Assembly (NCBI RefSeq): GCF_016909575.1
Contig: NZ_JAFBGA010000027.1
Span: 1 to 47,376 of the forward strand
Direction: 5' to 3'
Length of the DNA: 47,376 bases
Source of the DNA: Streptomyces sp. HB132
Lineage (GTDB): Bacteria > Actinomycetota > Actinomycetes > Streptomycetales > Streptomycetaceae
In this document: in pieces, positions 28,315 to 36,861 of the stretch
Layout of the letters: every line of letters begins with the position of its first letter
Numbering within the stretch: the stretch's first letter is position 1
Translations under genes and position numbers: made by a program
The notes under the pieces: model-generated
Database searches by the model: none
The model's input: the letters and a program-made list of their open reading frames with translations, nothing else
Told to the model about the DNA's origin: nothing

Positions 28315-28692
28315 ATGCACGTGATGGTGAGCAGGAGCGAGAATCGCCGAACCGTCACTGGAAGGAGAACTATCGCCTTCGTCACCGCGCCGTCTTCCGT
28401 GACTCAGGGTGGACACCAGTGCGCATGCGGCTCCCTGGGTCGCGCAGTCCGGCCGGGCGTCGTACACAGAGAGGAGAGTGAGGAACAGACGTCGTGGCAT
28501 CCGGGCGAGGTCGCGCCGGAGAGCGGGACGTACGCGTGTGACTGCGGCGCGGTCCATCTTTGGAGCACCGATGTGAAGGGCCACCGTTTCCCGCGCCTCC
28601 CGGCGGGCTGCTCCAGGGGCTACGGGCGCTTCAGGCGGAAGCGCACCCCGACTCCTGAATATCAGGTACTGGTCACACGCAGGGAGCCCTGA
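28315..28692 (+). CDS. Small Cys-containing protein of unknown function, start uncertain
   Basis: The reliable part is the C-terminal 70 residues (WHPGEVAPESGTYACDCGAV, HLWSTDVKGHRFPRLPAGCS). A CDCG...H...H...C arrangement could bind zinc. The ORF opens at ATG 28315, but the region before about 28470 reads as low-complexity Arg/Thr text, so the real start is probably a GTG nearer 28470. It precedes the S9 peptidase by 114 bp on the same strand. Confidence 0.45.
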   Translation: MHVMVSRSENRRTVTGRRTIAFVTAPSSVTQGGHQCACGSLGRAVRPGVVHREESEEQTSWHPGEVAPESGTYACDCGAVHLWSTDVKGHRFPRLPAGCSRGYGRFRRKRTPTPEYQVLVTRREP

Positions 28693-28805
28693 GTGGTCCT
28701 GCAGCCCGCCGTCGAACCGGTTCGCGAGGGGGCCCGGCCTGACAGACGGGCGCCTCACGTTTGCTCCCTGGCCGTGCGTATCGTGCACGGGCGACAATCG
28801 CCTGC

Positions 28806-30812
28806 ATGATCGAGTCCTCAGGTAGCCTGCCCGCCTTCCGTGACCTGTCCGCCTTCGTCGCCTGCCCCCGTGCCAACTCCCTTGCCCTGTCGGTCGATGG
28901 CACGCGTCTCGTCGCCGCCGTGCAGTCGCTGTCCGGGGACGGGACGCGGTTCGTGTCCGGTCTGTGGGAGATCGATCCGGCCGGGGAGCACGACGCGTTG
29001 CGGCTGACGCGGTCCGACAGGGGTGAGTCGGGGCCGGTGTTCGGTCCGGACGGGATGCTGTACTTCCTGTCCAGCCGCGCGGCGAACGGCGACGAGGACG
29101 AGGGTGCCGCATTGTGGGCGCTTCCGCCGCGCGGCGAGGCCCTCGTCGTGGCCCGGCACCCGGGCGGGATCGCCGCGGTCACCATCGCCCGAAACTCCGG
29201 CGCGGTGTGCCACACGGCAGGGCTGCTGCCGGGTGCCGCCGACGCCGAGGCGCACGGCAAGCTGCGTGCGGCGCGAAAGGACGCGAAGGTCACCGCGATC
29301 CTGTATGAGGCTGGCCCGACGCGTGCCTGGGACCACGACACCGGCCCGGCGGAGCCGCACACCTTCGTCCGTGCTGGTGCCGATGCGGAGCCGGTCGTCG
29401 CCGGTGGGCAGGGGATCGGTCTGGAGGATCCGGGGGACGCTGCGTTGTCGCCGGACGGCACACGGGTGGCGTACCGCCGGTTCGTGCCCGGGGGGGTCCC
29501 TGACGAGCATCGCACCGCCGTAGTGGTGGCCGACGCGGTCAGCGGTGAGCAGCTCCACGTTGTCGGTGATCTGGAGCACCTCTACGAAGGGCCGCGGTTC
29601 ACCCACGACGGCTCGGCCGTCGTGTGCTGCCGGATGCGCTACCCGACGTACGACACCCCCTGGGAAGCGACTCTCGTCCGAATCGACCTGGCCGACGGCG
29701 CGGTGCGGGACCTGCTGCCCGAGTTCGACAACTGGCCTGGTGGTGTGGCCTGTTCACCGGTGGACGACACTCTCTTCTTCACGTCCGACGAGCAGGGACA
29801 CGCGCCCGTCTTCCGGCGTGATCCGGACGGTGGCGTCACACGCCTGACCGCCTCGGGTGCGTACGGCTCGCTGACCGTGGCCCCCGACGGGCGAACGTTC
29901 TACGCCCTGCGCCACGCGGTCGACGCGCCGCCGACGCCCGTCCGGATCGACGCCCACGTCGCCGACCAGACCCCCGCCGCACTGCCCGCCCCGGGCGGCG
30001 GCGGGGAACTGCCCGGCACACTCACCGAGGTGCACGCTGAGGCGGACGACGGGTTCGTGCTGCGCGGCTGGCTCGTGATGCCCGAGGGCGCGTCCGCCCA
30101 GCGGCCCGCTCCGCTGCTTGTCGCAGTCCACGGCGGACCCCAGTTCAGCTGGAACGGCTGGACCTGGCGGTGGAACCCCTGGCCCTTCGCCGCGCGCGGC
30201 TATGCGGTGCTGCTGCCGGATCCGGCCCTGTCGACCGGCTACGGACAGATCAACCACCAGCGCGGCTGGGGGCAGTGGGGTGGTCGCCCCTACACGGATG
30301 TGATCGCGTTGACCGACGCGACCGAGGCCCGAAACGACATCGATGCCTCGCGAACGGCACTCGCCGGCGGCTCGTACGGCGGATACATGGCGAACCGGGT
30401 CGCCACCAGCACGGACCGGTTCAAGGCGATCATCAGTCATGCAGGTCTGTGGGACCTGCGGATGTTTCAGGGCGACACCGATGCGCCTTGGTACTTCCAG
30501 CGGATCTTCGGCGACCCGCTGACCAGGCCCGAGCGGTACGAGACCGACTCGCCGCACCTGGACGTCGCCGAGATCCGCACTCCGATGCTGGTCATCCACG
30601 GCGCAAAGGACTACCGCGTGCCCGTCGGCCAGGGCGCCACCCTCTTCCAGGAACTGCAGCGGCACCAAGTCCCCGCGAAGTATCTCTACTTCCCGGACGA
30701 GAACCACTGGATCCTCAAGCCGAACCACGCACGCCTGTGGTACGAGACATGCCTCAACTTCCTCGACCACCACGTCCTCGGCACCGAATGGCAGCAGCCC
30801 GACCTACTGTGA
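28806..30812 (+). CDS. S9-family prolyl oligopeptidase-like serine peptidase
   Basis: 668 residues. The N-terminal half is a seven-bladed-type beta propeller with repeated SPDGT and DGxTFY motifs. The C-terminal alpha/beta hydrolase domain has catalytic Ser523 (AGGSYGGYMA), Asp602 (GAKDYRVPV) and His634 (DENHWILKP). Before it lies VHGGPQFSWNGWTWRWNPWP, the oxyanion region. No signal peptide; cytoplasmic. It cleaves short peptides or deacylates. ATG 28806 follows GCCTGC; no strong ribosome binding site. Frame intact over 2 kb, in contrast to its surroundings. A palindrome after its stop may terminate it. Confidence 0.93.
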   Translation: MIESSGSLPAFRDLSAFVACPRANSLALSVDGTRLVAAVQSLSGDGTRFVSGLWEIDPAGEHDALRLTRSDRGESGPVFGPDGMLYFLSSRAANGDEDEGAALWALPPRGEALVVARHPGGIAAVTIARNSGAVCHTAGLLPGAADAEAHGKLRAARKDAKVTAILYEAGPTRAWDHDTGPAEPHTFVRAGADAEPVVAGGQGIGLEDPGDAALSPDGTRVAYRRFVPGGVPDEHRTAVVVADAVSGEQLHVVGDLEHLYEGPRFTHDGSAVVCCRMRYPTYDTPWEATLVRIDLADGAVRDLLPEFDNWPGGVACSPVDDTLFFTSDEQGHAPVFRRDPDGGVTRLTASGAYGSLTVAPDGRTFYALRHAVDAPPTPVRIDAHVADQTPAALPAPGGGGELPGTLTEVHAEADDGFVLRGWLVMPEGASAQRPAPLLVAVHGGPQFSWNGWTWRWNPWPFAARGYAVLLPDPALSTGYGQINHQRGWGQWGGRPYTDVIALTDATEARNDIDASRTALAGGSYGGYMANRVATSTDRFKAIISHAGLWDLRMFQGDTDAPWYFQRIFGDPLTRPERYETDSPHLDVAEIRTPMLVIHGAKDYRVPVGQGATLFQELQRHQVPAKYLYFPDENHWILKPNHARLWYETCLNFLDHHVLGTEWQQPDLL

Positions 30813-30851
30813 CCGAGCCAAGCCCGGCATCCTTTGCTCGACTTGTCCTTT

Positions 30852-30887
30852 ATCTTCCGTCTGCGTCATAGGTCGGGGACGGAAGAT
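30852..30887. terminator. Bidirectional hairpin between convergent genes
   Basis: ATCTTCCGTC (30852-30861) and GACGGAAGAT (30878-30887) form a perfect 10-bp stem with a 16-base loop. It falls between the peptidase end (30812) and the 3' end of the minus-strand lipoprotein, whose stop codon lies within it. No T-run, as is usual in Streptomyces. Confidence 0.55.
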
Positions 30888-31401
30888 GGTCCCCCCACAC
30901 TGGGTGATTCCAGAGGATGCGTCCCGCCACCGTCCTTGATATCCGTCTCGCAGGTTGCTCCGCCGGCGTAGGACTGGTCATTGGGGATCAATAGCACTTC
31001 TGCAACGTGCTCGGGGTACTCGACGTCGAGCCAGCTGTCACCCGTGGGGGCACCGCCTGTTCCTGGCCGCACTCGGGACGGAGAGATCGTCTGACACCCC
31101 AACACCATGCGCTCCTTGCCGACCGCGCAGGCGTCCACGGCAGGGCCAGATCTTGCGCCGCCGCCGCCGCCGAAGCGGTAGCGGAAGGGGACATGATCGC
31201 CTGCGGAGGGCACTTGTGGGTGGAGCTGAAGGCGCCCTCAACGACTTCGGCGGTAACGCCGAGAGGCGCCCCGGACGTGTCCACGACCTGCGCCCTGACA
31301 CCGGCCTCACCGCGCTCCGCGGTGGTGTCGGTGCAGAGCCAGGAAGAGCAGCCAGACAGGGTGAGAACCACCAAAGACCGACGGGGCCGCGGCGAGTACA
31401 C
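30866..31401 (-). pseudogene. Putative lipoprotein with one frameshift
   Basis: From ATG 31401 it reads YSPRPRRSLVVLTLSGCSSW, a signal peptide with a lipobox (L-S-G-C, predicted acylated Cys18). It continues to GVTAEVVEGAFSSTHKCP in one frame and DHVPFRYRFGGGGGARSGPA, CAVGKERMVLGCQ and SWLDVEYPEHVAEVLLIPND in a second frame to the stop at 30866. The shift lies at about 31200. Domain family not recognised. It would be exported and anchored on the outer face of the membrane. Confidence 0.6.
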
Positions 31402-31847
31402 GTGCGGTTACCACTGAGTTGACCTCCGGTCAGGGCAGGGCGGAGCGAGGTACCCCGGCACTCCCAGTGCCGATCGGGGCATCAGGCGGGACGAAACATC
31501 GACACTATGACTGCCCTGCCCTGCTGTAGGGGGGCGGGGTGGCGGCTGGTGGGCGAGTGCAGCCCCGGGAATAGGGGGCGGCGCTGCGCTGGCCAAGGTG
31601 TCAGGCCCGTCACGAGACGTCGGGCCGACAGCTGGCGATTCGGCAGGGCGGCCAGCGCCATACGCGGCCGCCCTCGGCCCCGCGGAGCTCCGTTCTCGCG
31701 ATGGCACCCGGCACGGAAATCTACTGAACTTGCTGAGCGTCAGGAATAGTTGCATGAGAGGTAATTTGAGGTCGCGCGAGATTCCTGACAGACGAATAGC
31801 AGTGAGATGCGGCGAACTCTCACACGAGTCCCGTAGCATTTAATTTT
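31402..31847. other. Non-coding left flank of the large transposon
   Basis: No gene is supported in these 446 bp on either strand. The last ~110 bp before 31848 are unusually AT-rich for this window (for example a run ending cccgtagcatttaatttt). AT-rich sequence like this is a plausible target for a TniQ-directed insertion. Confidence 0.5.
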
Positions 31848-32030
31848 TGTCGAGGCTCGGTGAACCTGCGCAGTGGTCATGCTTCTGACCTCGTTTTGTG
31901 CAGTTCGGGTGAGCGGGTTTTTGGGTGGGTGGCTCACTGAATCTGCGCAGGGTTGGGGTGGTCTAGCCGTCTGACCTGTGGTGTTTTTGGCTGCCGGCGG
32001 GGCTGCGCAGGTTGGTTGAGTACTGCGCAG
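31848..32030 (+). repeat. Left transposon end with four CTGCGCAG sites
   Basis: CTGCGCAG occurs at 31866, 31943, 32003 and 32023. The outermost lies in GAACCTGCGCAGTGGTCA, 14 bases in from TGT. The last pair (32003-32030) matches the right-end pair at 46897-46924 base for base over 28 bp. The sites are inferred to be TniA (TnsB-like) binding sites; Tn7 family ends characteristically carry several, unequal in number at the two sides (four here, two on the right). Confidence 0.75.
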
Positions 32031-32062
32031 CTTCAGCGATCCCCGGTATGTGGTGGCGGGGG

Positions 32063-34027
32063 CTATGGGGTGGGGTTGGTGTCGAGCCAGGTGGTGGGGA
32101 TGAGTTTTTCGCCGTTGCGCCAGTTGTAGCGGACGGATGCCTGGTACCAGGGGTGTGGCAGGTCGGCGTGGTCGCTGACGATGATCTGGAAGCGGGGGGA
32201 GAGCTCTGTGACGACCTGGTGCATGAGCTGGAAGAGGCCGGTGACTGTCACACGGTCTTCGTCCAGGGCAAGGTCTTCCAGGCGGCCTCGGGCCTTGGCC
32301 ATGTCGGAGGGGTAGTAGGGCTGGGTTGGCTGGTCGAGCATGAGGAAGCGGGGTACCGGCCGGCTGTTCGCGGCGAAGTACTGGTGGAGAGCGAGGTGGG
32401 CGGCCAGGTGGTAGCCGACGTGGTTTTTGCCGCTGCCGATACGGAGCAGTTCGGTGATGCCGTTGGGGGTATCGGTGACGACGGTGAGTTTCTTCGGGTT
32501 CAGGCGGACCAGGCCGTCGCCGTGCTCGAGCCTGAGGAATCTGGCGTGGCTGGTCATCTTGCCGCTGACGTAGCCGAGGCTGTGGGAAAGCTTGTCGTCG
32601 ATGGCTTCGCTGTCGAGCTGTTCTTCGAGGCCTTGGACGAGTTCCTTGGCGATGGCGACATCGGCTTGGAGACGCTGGAGGTGAATGCTGCCGGTTGTGG
32701 TGCTGATCTGGCCCAGGTAGGCGCTGATCCTGCCGCGGGTGTAGGCCTGGGTTTCGGCTTGTCCGAGGAGGCCAGCCTGTTCGGAGCGCTGTTCGGCGAT
32801 GACGCTGAGGGCGCCTTCGACGCCACGGAGCTGTTCACGCAAGCGCGTCGCGGTCAGTTCGATCTCGCGCAGGGCCTGTTCACGGCGGGGCTGGACTGCT
32901 TGCACGGTGTCGAGCTGGCCCCGGAGGTCTTCGAGGGTGGCGTGCATGTCGCCGACGGTGGGGTCGGGCTCGGCGAGCTCGTTTCCGCATAGGGGGCAGT
33001 TGTGTTCTCCGGGGAAGCCGTCGGGTACGAGGCTCAGTGCGGACAGGCGTGACATGCCGCGGGCGACGGCTCCGCTGTAGCCCACGGCCTCGCTCCCCAG
33101 GTCGTTCAGGAGTTGGCGTTCTTCTGCCAGGGATCGCAGCTGCCGGCGCAGGGCGGCAGTCTGTTCGTTGAGGACGAGCTCCTGCCGGCGCTGCTCTTCG
33201 TCTCCGTCGCGCCGGGCCGGCCGGAAGGAGGAGGCTTGCTGGAGTGCCTCGATGACTGCGTCCCGGTCCGGGCTGTTGAAGGCGTCGTCGACCAGGAGCC
33301 CGTGGACGCGTGCTTCGCCCAGGAGGGACTGCAGCTGTGATTCCACGTTCTGGTTTGCCTCTTGGGCGGCTTTGAGGCGGTTCTCCGCGCTGCGCAGGGC
33401 TCGTTTGGCCTGGAGAAGCTGCTGCTGGAGTGCCGCCTGGTCTTCCGGGACCGCGCCGAGGAAGTACGGGATCGTGGCCTTCAGGCTCTCGGGGATCCCG
33501 CGCTCGTTCTGGCGGTGGAACAGGACCCTCTTGGAAGCGACCTCGTCCTGGTTCTGCAGACAGAGCAGGACGGCGTGACCGAGATTGGCGCTGAGCGGGG
33601 CGGCCAGGCTGCCGGCCGCGGGTTCACTGCGGGTGTCTCCGATACCGATCCGGCGTCCGATCTGCTGACGCAGTTGGGCGGAGTCGGTATTGATGCGCAG
33701 GTCCGCCAGCTCCGGGACACCAAGGTCGATGCCGACTTCGAACATGGCGTTGGTAACGGACTTGGCCGTTGGGCTTGGCGCTGGCCGTGCGGCGAGGATG
33801 CGGGTGTCAGTCAGCTGCAGGATGACTGCGTACCAGGCGACGGTGGTGAAGATCGGGCTGACCGGGAGAGTCGCCTCGTCTCTGCCGAGGCAGTAGTCGA
33901 CGATGTCGAGCAACGCGCTTTTGCCTGTCTCGGAGGTCCCGGTGACGATGTTGAGTTCACCGAGCCGGAAGTCCAGGACGCGCTTCTCGCCGCTCTTGCT
34001 GTAGAGGATGATCGACCGGATCTGCAC
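32063..34027 (-). CDS. ABC-3C ATPase (DUF3732, Rad50/SMC-like)
   Basis: 654 residues. N-terminal ATPase lobe with Walker A GTSETGKS (30-37). A long coiled coil (about 195-470) interrupted by a zinc-hook-like CPLCG (344-348) follows. The C-terminal lobe has a signature-like RIGSGKNHVGYH (529-540) and Walker B FLMLDQPTQP (561-570). This is the DUF3732 class of Rad50-like ATPases found in ABC-three-component systems. GTG 34027 starts five bases after the middle component's stop, so all three genes are one operon. It should dimerise around DNA or a DNA end and gate the nuclease effector. Last gene in the operon, near the transposon's left end. Confidence 0.9.
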   Translation of the reverse strand: MQIRSIILYSKSGEKRVLDFRLGELNIVTGTSETGKSALLDIVDYCLGRDEATLPVSPIFTTVAWYAVILQLTDTRILAARPAPSPTAKSVTNAMFEVGIDLGVPELADLRINTDSAQLRQQIGRRIGIGDTRSEPAAGSLAAPLSANLGHAVLLCLQNQDEVASKRVLFHRQNERGIPESLKATIPYFLGAVPEDQAALQQQLLQAKRALRSAENRLKAAQEANQNVESQLQSLLGEARVHGLLVDDAFNSPDRDAVIEALQQASSFRPARRDGDEEQRRQELVLNEQTAALRRQLRSLAEERQLLNDLGSEAVGYSGAVARGMSRLSALSLVPDGFPGEHNCPLCGNELAEPDPTVGDMHATLEDLRGQLDTVQAVQPRREQALREIELTATRLREQLRGVEGALSVIAEQRSEQAGLLGQAETQAYTRGRISAYLGQISTTTGSIHLQRLQADVAIAKELVQGLEEQLDSEAIDDKLSHSLGYVSGKMTSHARFLRLEHGDGLVRLNPKKLTVVTDTPNGITELLRIGSGKNHVGYHLAAHLALHQYFAANSRPVPRFLMLDQPTQPYYPSDMAKARGRLEDLALDEDRVTVTGLFQLMHQVVTELSPRFQIIVSDHADLPHPWYQASVRYNWRNGEKLIPTTWLDTNPTP

Positions 34028-34031
34028 CCGA

Positions 34032-34508
34032 TCAGGGTCTCACGCCCAGCAGCGCGAATACGGTGGAAGGATTGTCGGACTTCGCAGTCCAACGGCCTAT
34101 CAGAGAAGCCGCCTTGATGAGCTCGGCGAGTTCGCCCTCGGTGCGGGACTTCGCGAGCCTGCCCTTGAGGCAGCCCTGTTCGATGGCGAGCATCTGGTGG
34201 CGGAGCCCGAAGCGCAGGCCTTCCCGTACGGCGGGTCCGAGCGAGCTGGCGCGTGGGGCAAGGCCGGCGACGAGCACGGGATGGTCCGCCACCCAGTTCG
34301 TCAGATGGGTGCGCGTCGATGTGGGCAGCGCCCGCCGTGTGGGCTGGTGCAGAACCAGCGGGGCCACCACGAAGGCCATGGGCCACGGCATCAGCCTGCC
34401 GGAGGCCTCCCGCTCGTAGTCGCGTGCCGCGGTAGCGGCGATCCCGGCTACGAGAGCGGGGTTGAGGAAGGCGGCGCTGGCCTGCGGCCGCCGCGTCCAG
34501 CTAGGCAC
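34032..34508 (-). CDS. ABC-3C middle component
   Basis: 158 residues, GTG 34508, overlapping the effector stop by eight bases. The pattern AFLNPALVAGIAATAARDYE, MPWPMAFVVAPLVLHQPTRR, PTSTRTHLTNWVADHPV and FGLRHQMLAIEQGCL fits the winged-helix-like middle component (MC) that accompanies the ATPase and effector in these systems. It has no catalytic motif; it is thought to bridge the ATPase and the effector. Soluble and cytoplasmic. Confidence 0.85.
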   Translation of the reverse strand: MPSWTRRPQASAAFLNPALVAGIAATAARDYEREASGRLMPWPMAFVVAPLVLHQPTRRALPTSTRTHLTNWVADHPVLVAGLAPRASSLGPAVREGLRFGLRHQMLAIEQGCLKGRLAKSRTEGELAELIKAASLIGRWTAKSDNPSTVFALLGVRP

Positions 34509-35685
34509 GCGCGGCTCTTATCAGGTCCTTTACCCGTGCCTCGAAGTCGGGGTGCCAGCCGATCCGGCCGCGGTCTGCCAGTTCGTGGTGCTTGCCGCGG
34601 GAGAAAAACGCCTCGTCGTACGCCTCACGGATCCGGTAGCGGGTCTGGTCCAGGGTTTTGCGTAGCAGTGCCTTGCCTGCTTGTTCCTGCTCACGGTCGG
34701 TGGCGTCTTCGCCCAGGCCGTCGAGCATCCAGTCGAACTCCCGCTGCCACTCGTCGGAGAGGTCGCCCTCGAACCGTGCCAGCTCGTCGATGTCGACCAG
34801 ATCGTCTTCGAGCCAGGCCACGGTCTGGGTGTAGGCGCGGTAGTAGTCCACCATCGCCTTGTTCAGCTGACGCCCGGCGCCTACCCAGCGCAGCTGATGG
34901 ATGAAGTGTGCGTCGGAAAGCTCGGCCTCAGCCTCAGCGGGGAAGTCCGCACGGTCCACCGTCGTTGGCAGTCTGTCGGAGGTGTAGTCGTCTCGGATGC
35001 GGCTGATGCGCTGCATCAGCCGGGTCACGGAGACGCTGGTGTGCCGCTTCTGCAGCATGTCCACGGTCTGTTCGTACCACCATGCCCACAACTGCTTCAT
35101 GAAGGAGTCAGCGTGCCCATCGGGGAGCGCGGCTCTGAGCTTCACCCGTACCTGCGCGTCGAGGTCGTCGATGGACGGGGTGCCGTCGATGACTCTCATC
35201 CGCTGCACGAAGACGGCGCGCTGCGAAGGCGGGAGCTGCAAGAACGATGCTCGTGCCGCCGCGGTCCCTGTGGCTGTCGACTCCTTGGCCGCGACGGTCA
35301 GCAGTTTGAGTGCCTCGGCGGGCGCTGGCGCCGGCGCCTTGAGCGCAGCCATAGCGGTTCCTGGGCGGGCTTCTTGGGTGGTGACCAGTGTCAGTGCAGG
35401 GCCGTTCTCATCGCCGGGAGCGTGAGTGTCCATCCAGGACTTGATAGTCCGCCAGACATCGTCGTCCTTGTCGCCGAGTGTGCGCACGCCGCGGATGTGA
35501 TGCTTGACCTGCAACAGGTCAAAAGGCCGCCCATCCTTATCCCATGCCACGTCGTCGTGGAGCTCCAAGCTGATCGCCCCATCAGGCCGGTCCTCTTGTC
35601 CGCGCAGCAGCTCGAGCAGGGCGAACTGCGCCTGGAAGAGGTAGCCCAGGGCGGACGCCGATGCCTCGTGTGCGGAGGACGCCAT
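34501..35685 (-). CDS. ABC-3C effector with PD-(D/E)XK-like N-terminus
   Basis: 394 residues, ATG 35685 (MASSAHEAS). Residues about 5-70 read ALGYLFQAQFALLELLRGQE, LELHDDVAWD, then PFDLLQVKHH: a Glu41/Asp44-Asp45 and Gln59-x-Lys61 arrangement resembling the catalytic core of restriction-endonuclease-fold nucleases (compare the dsDNA nuclease heads of Cap4-like proteins). The rest is helical, probably a C-terminal sensor or adaptor. It is first in the operon; a 113-bp gap separates it from tniQ upstream and can hold a promoter. As cargo of a transposon it is inferred to be an anti-phage or anti-plasmid DNA-cutting effector; this is not proven. Confidence 0.75.
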   Translation of the reverse strand: MASSAHEASASALGYLFQAQFALLELLRGQEDRPDGAISLELHDDVAWDKDGRPFDLLQVKHHIRGVRTLGDKDDDVWRTIKSWMDTHAPGDENGPALTLVTTQEARPGTAMAALKAPAPAPAEALKLLTVAAKESTATGTAAARASFLQLPPSQRAVFVQRMRVIDGTPSIDDLDAQVRVKLRAALPDGHADSFMKQLWAWWYEQTVDMLQKRHTSVSVTRLMQRISRIRDDYTSDRLPTTVDRADFPAEAEAELSDAHFIHQLRWVGAGRQLNKAMVDYYRAYTQTVAWLEDDLVDIDELARFEGDLSDEWQREFDWMLDGLGEDATDREQEQAGKALLRKTLDQTRYRIREAYDEAFFSRGKHHELADRGRIGWHPDFEARVKDLIRAARA

Positions 35686-35798
35686 GCCGTCAGTCTCCCG
35701 ATTCCGATGTTGATCTGTCCAGCACACCACACTAATCGAACATAGTTACGCACGTTAGATGCTGTCCCGTGCGGACTCGAAGTGGCAGCTGCTGGAGG

Positions 35799-36860
35799 TT
35801 ACCGGCCCTGTGGTCCGTGAGGTTTCGCTCTTGGGCGGGGTGGTTGGTAGCCGAGTTCGGTGAGTTCGGTGGGACCCGGCCCGTACGGGTTGTGCCGGTA
35901 GGGCCACCGGCCACGGGGGTAGGGGTGGCGGCCGGGTGTGTATCTGATGCGGCTCTCGAACTGGTCCGGGTACAAGGCTGGGTCCTCGAGCCAGGGCCGG
36001 CCGAGGAGAGCGGCGATGGCGGTGTGGAGGGGATGGGTGCGTCCAGGGCGTTCGCGGGCGAGGAGCGCGCGGGGGTGGCGGGCGAAGAACTGGGCGAGGG
36101 CGATGGTCTCGGGGTAGGTGATCGCTTCCCGGGCGAGGGCGTACCAGAGGCGAGTGCGCTTGTTGTTGCCGATGCGGCGGGCGCGTGCGGGCCAGATGCG
36201 TTCCTCTGTCGGTGCGGCGCGCCGCCAGGTCTCCGTGAGGTTTATGGCCAGTGCGAGGGCATGGTCGGCGGCTGCGCCCCAGCGCCGGAGGAAACGGAGG
36301 TGCATGTGGTGGGCGGCGAGGATTTCGGGGGTGCGTGCGAGGTCGGCGTGCTCGGCCGGCAGTGGGATGCCGGCGAGGGTGTGGCGGCCGAGCATCCAGG
36401 TGTGGTGGCGGCGGCAGATGAGGTGGGTGTCGGGGAGGTACTGGGGGACGGGGTGGGGATCGCTGGTGCGGGCGAGGGTGCAGCGGGGGCAGCCGGGGAC
36501 GGCGTGAGCGGAGGCGAGTCGGAGCCGGGCACGAGCGGTCTGGGGGTCGGGCCTGTCGCGGTAGCGGTTCCATTCGGGGAGCGCGTGGGCGAGGTGTTCG
36601 TCGGGGATGCCGGCGAAAGCGGCGATCAGGCAGCGGCTGGGGGCGTTGAGGTACAGCTCGATGCTGGTGTAGGGGCCGTGCGGCTTGGTGCATTCGGCAT
36701 TGGCTGTCGGCCAGGGGATACCTAGGGCGTGAAGCAGTTCTGCGGTGCTCATGTGATGTCGGCGTGCCAGGCGCTGGACGTAGGAGGTAGTGGTCTCCCA
36801 CTGCAAGGGGGCCACGCGCCAGATGCTGGGGCGCGGGAGAGTTCGGTGCGCGCGGGTCAT
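35799..36860 (-). CDS. tniQ: TniQ-family target-selection protein
   Basis: 353 residues. The N-terminal TniQ domain (about 10-190) has PLQWETTTSYVQRLARRHHM and a zinc finger C124-x2-C127...C149-x2-H152 (CPRC...ICRRHH). The C-terminus is positively charged and Pro/Arg-rich, suited to DNA binding. One base separates it from the tniB stop (36862). In Tn7-like elements TniQ/TnsD recognises the target and recruits the TniB ATPase. The short length resembles Tn5053/CAST TniQ, not the longer TnsD, so the site preference may be loose; the landing site next to a telomere-like end is notable. Confidence 0.85.
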   Translation of the reverse strand: MTRAHRTLPRPSIWRVAPLQWETTTSYVQRLARRHHMSTAELLHALGIPWPTANAECTKPHGPYTSIELYLNAPSRCLIAAFAGIPDEHLAHALPEWNRYRDRPDPQTARARLRLASAHAVPGCPRCTLARTSDPHPVPQYLPDTHLICRRHHTWMLGRHTLAGIPLPAEHADLARTPEILAAHHMHLRFLRRWGAAADHALALAINLTETWRRAAPTEERIWPARARRIGNNKRTRLWYALAREAITYPETIALAQFFARHPRALLARERPGRTHPLHTAIAALLGRPWLEDPALYPDQFESRIRYTPGRHPYPRGRWPYRHNPYGPGPTELTELGYQPPRPRAKPHGPQGR

Positions 36861-36861
36861 G

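Noticed and set aside
32012..34117. Long plus-strand open frames opposite the ABC-3C ATPase
   Set aside because: Repetitive Gly/Val/Glu-rich translations with no motif; the minus strand encodes a clear Walker A/B protein.
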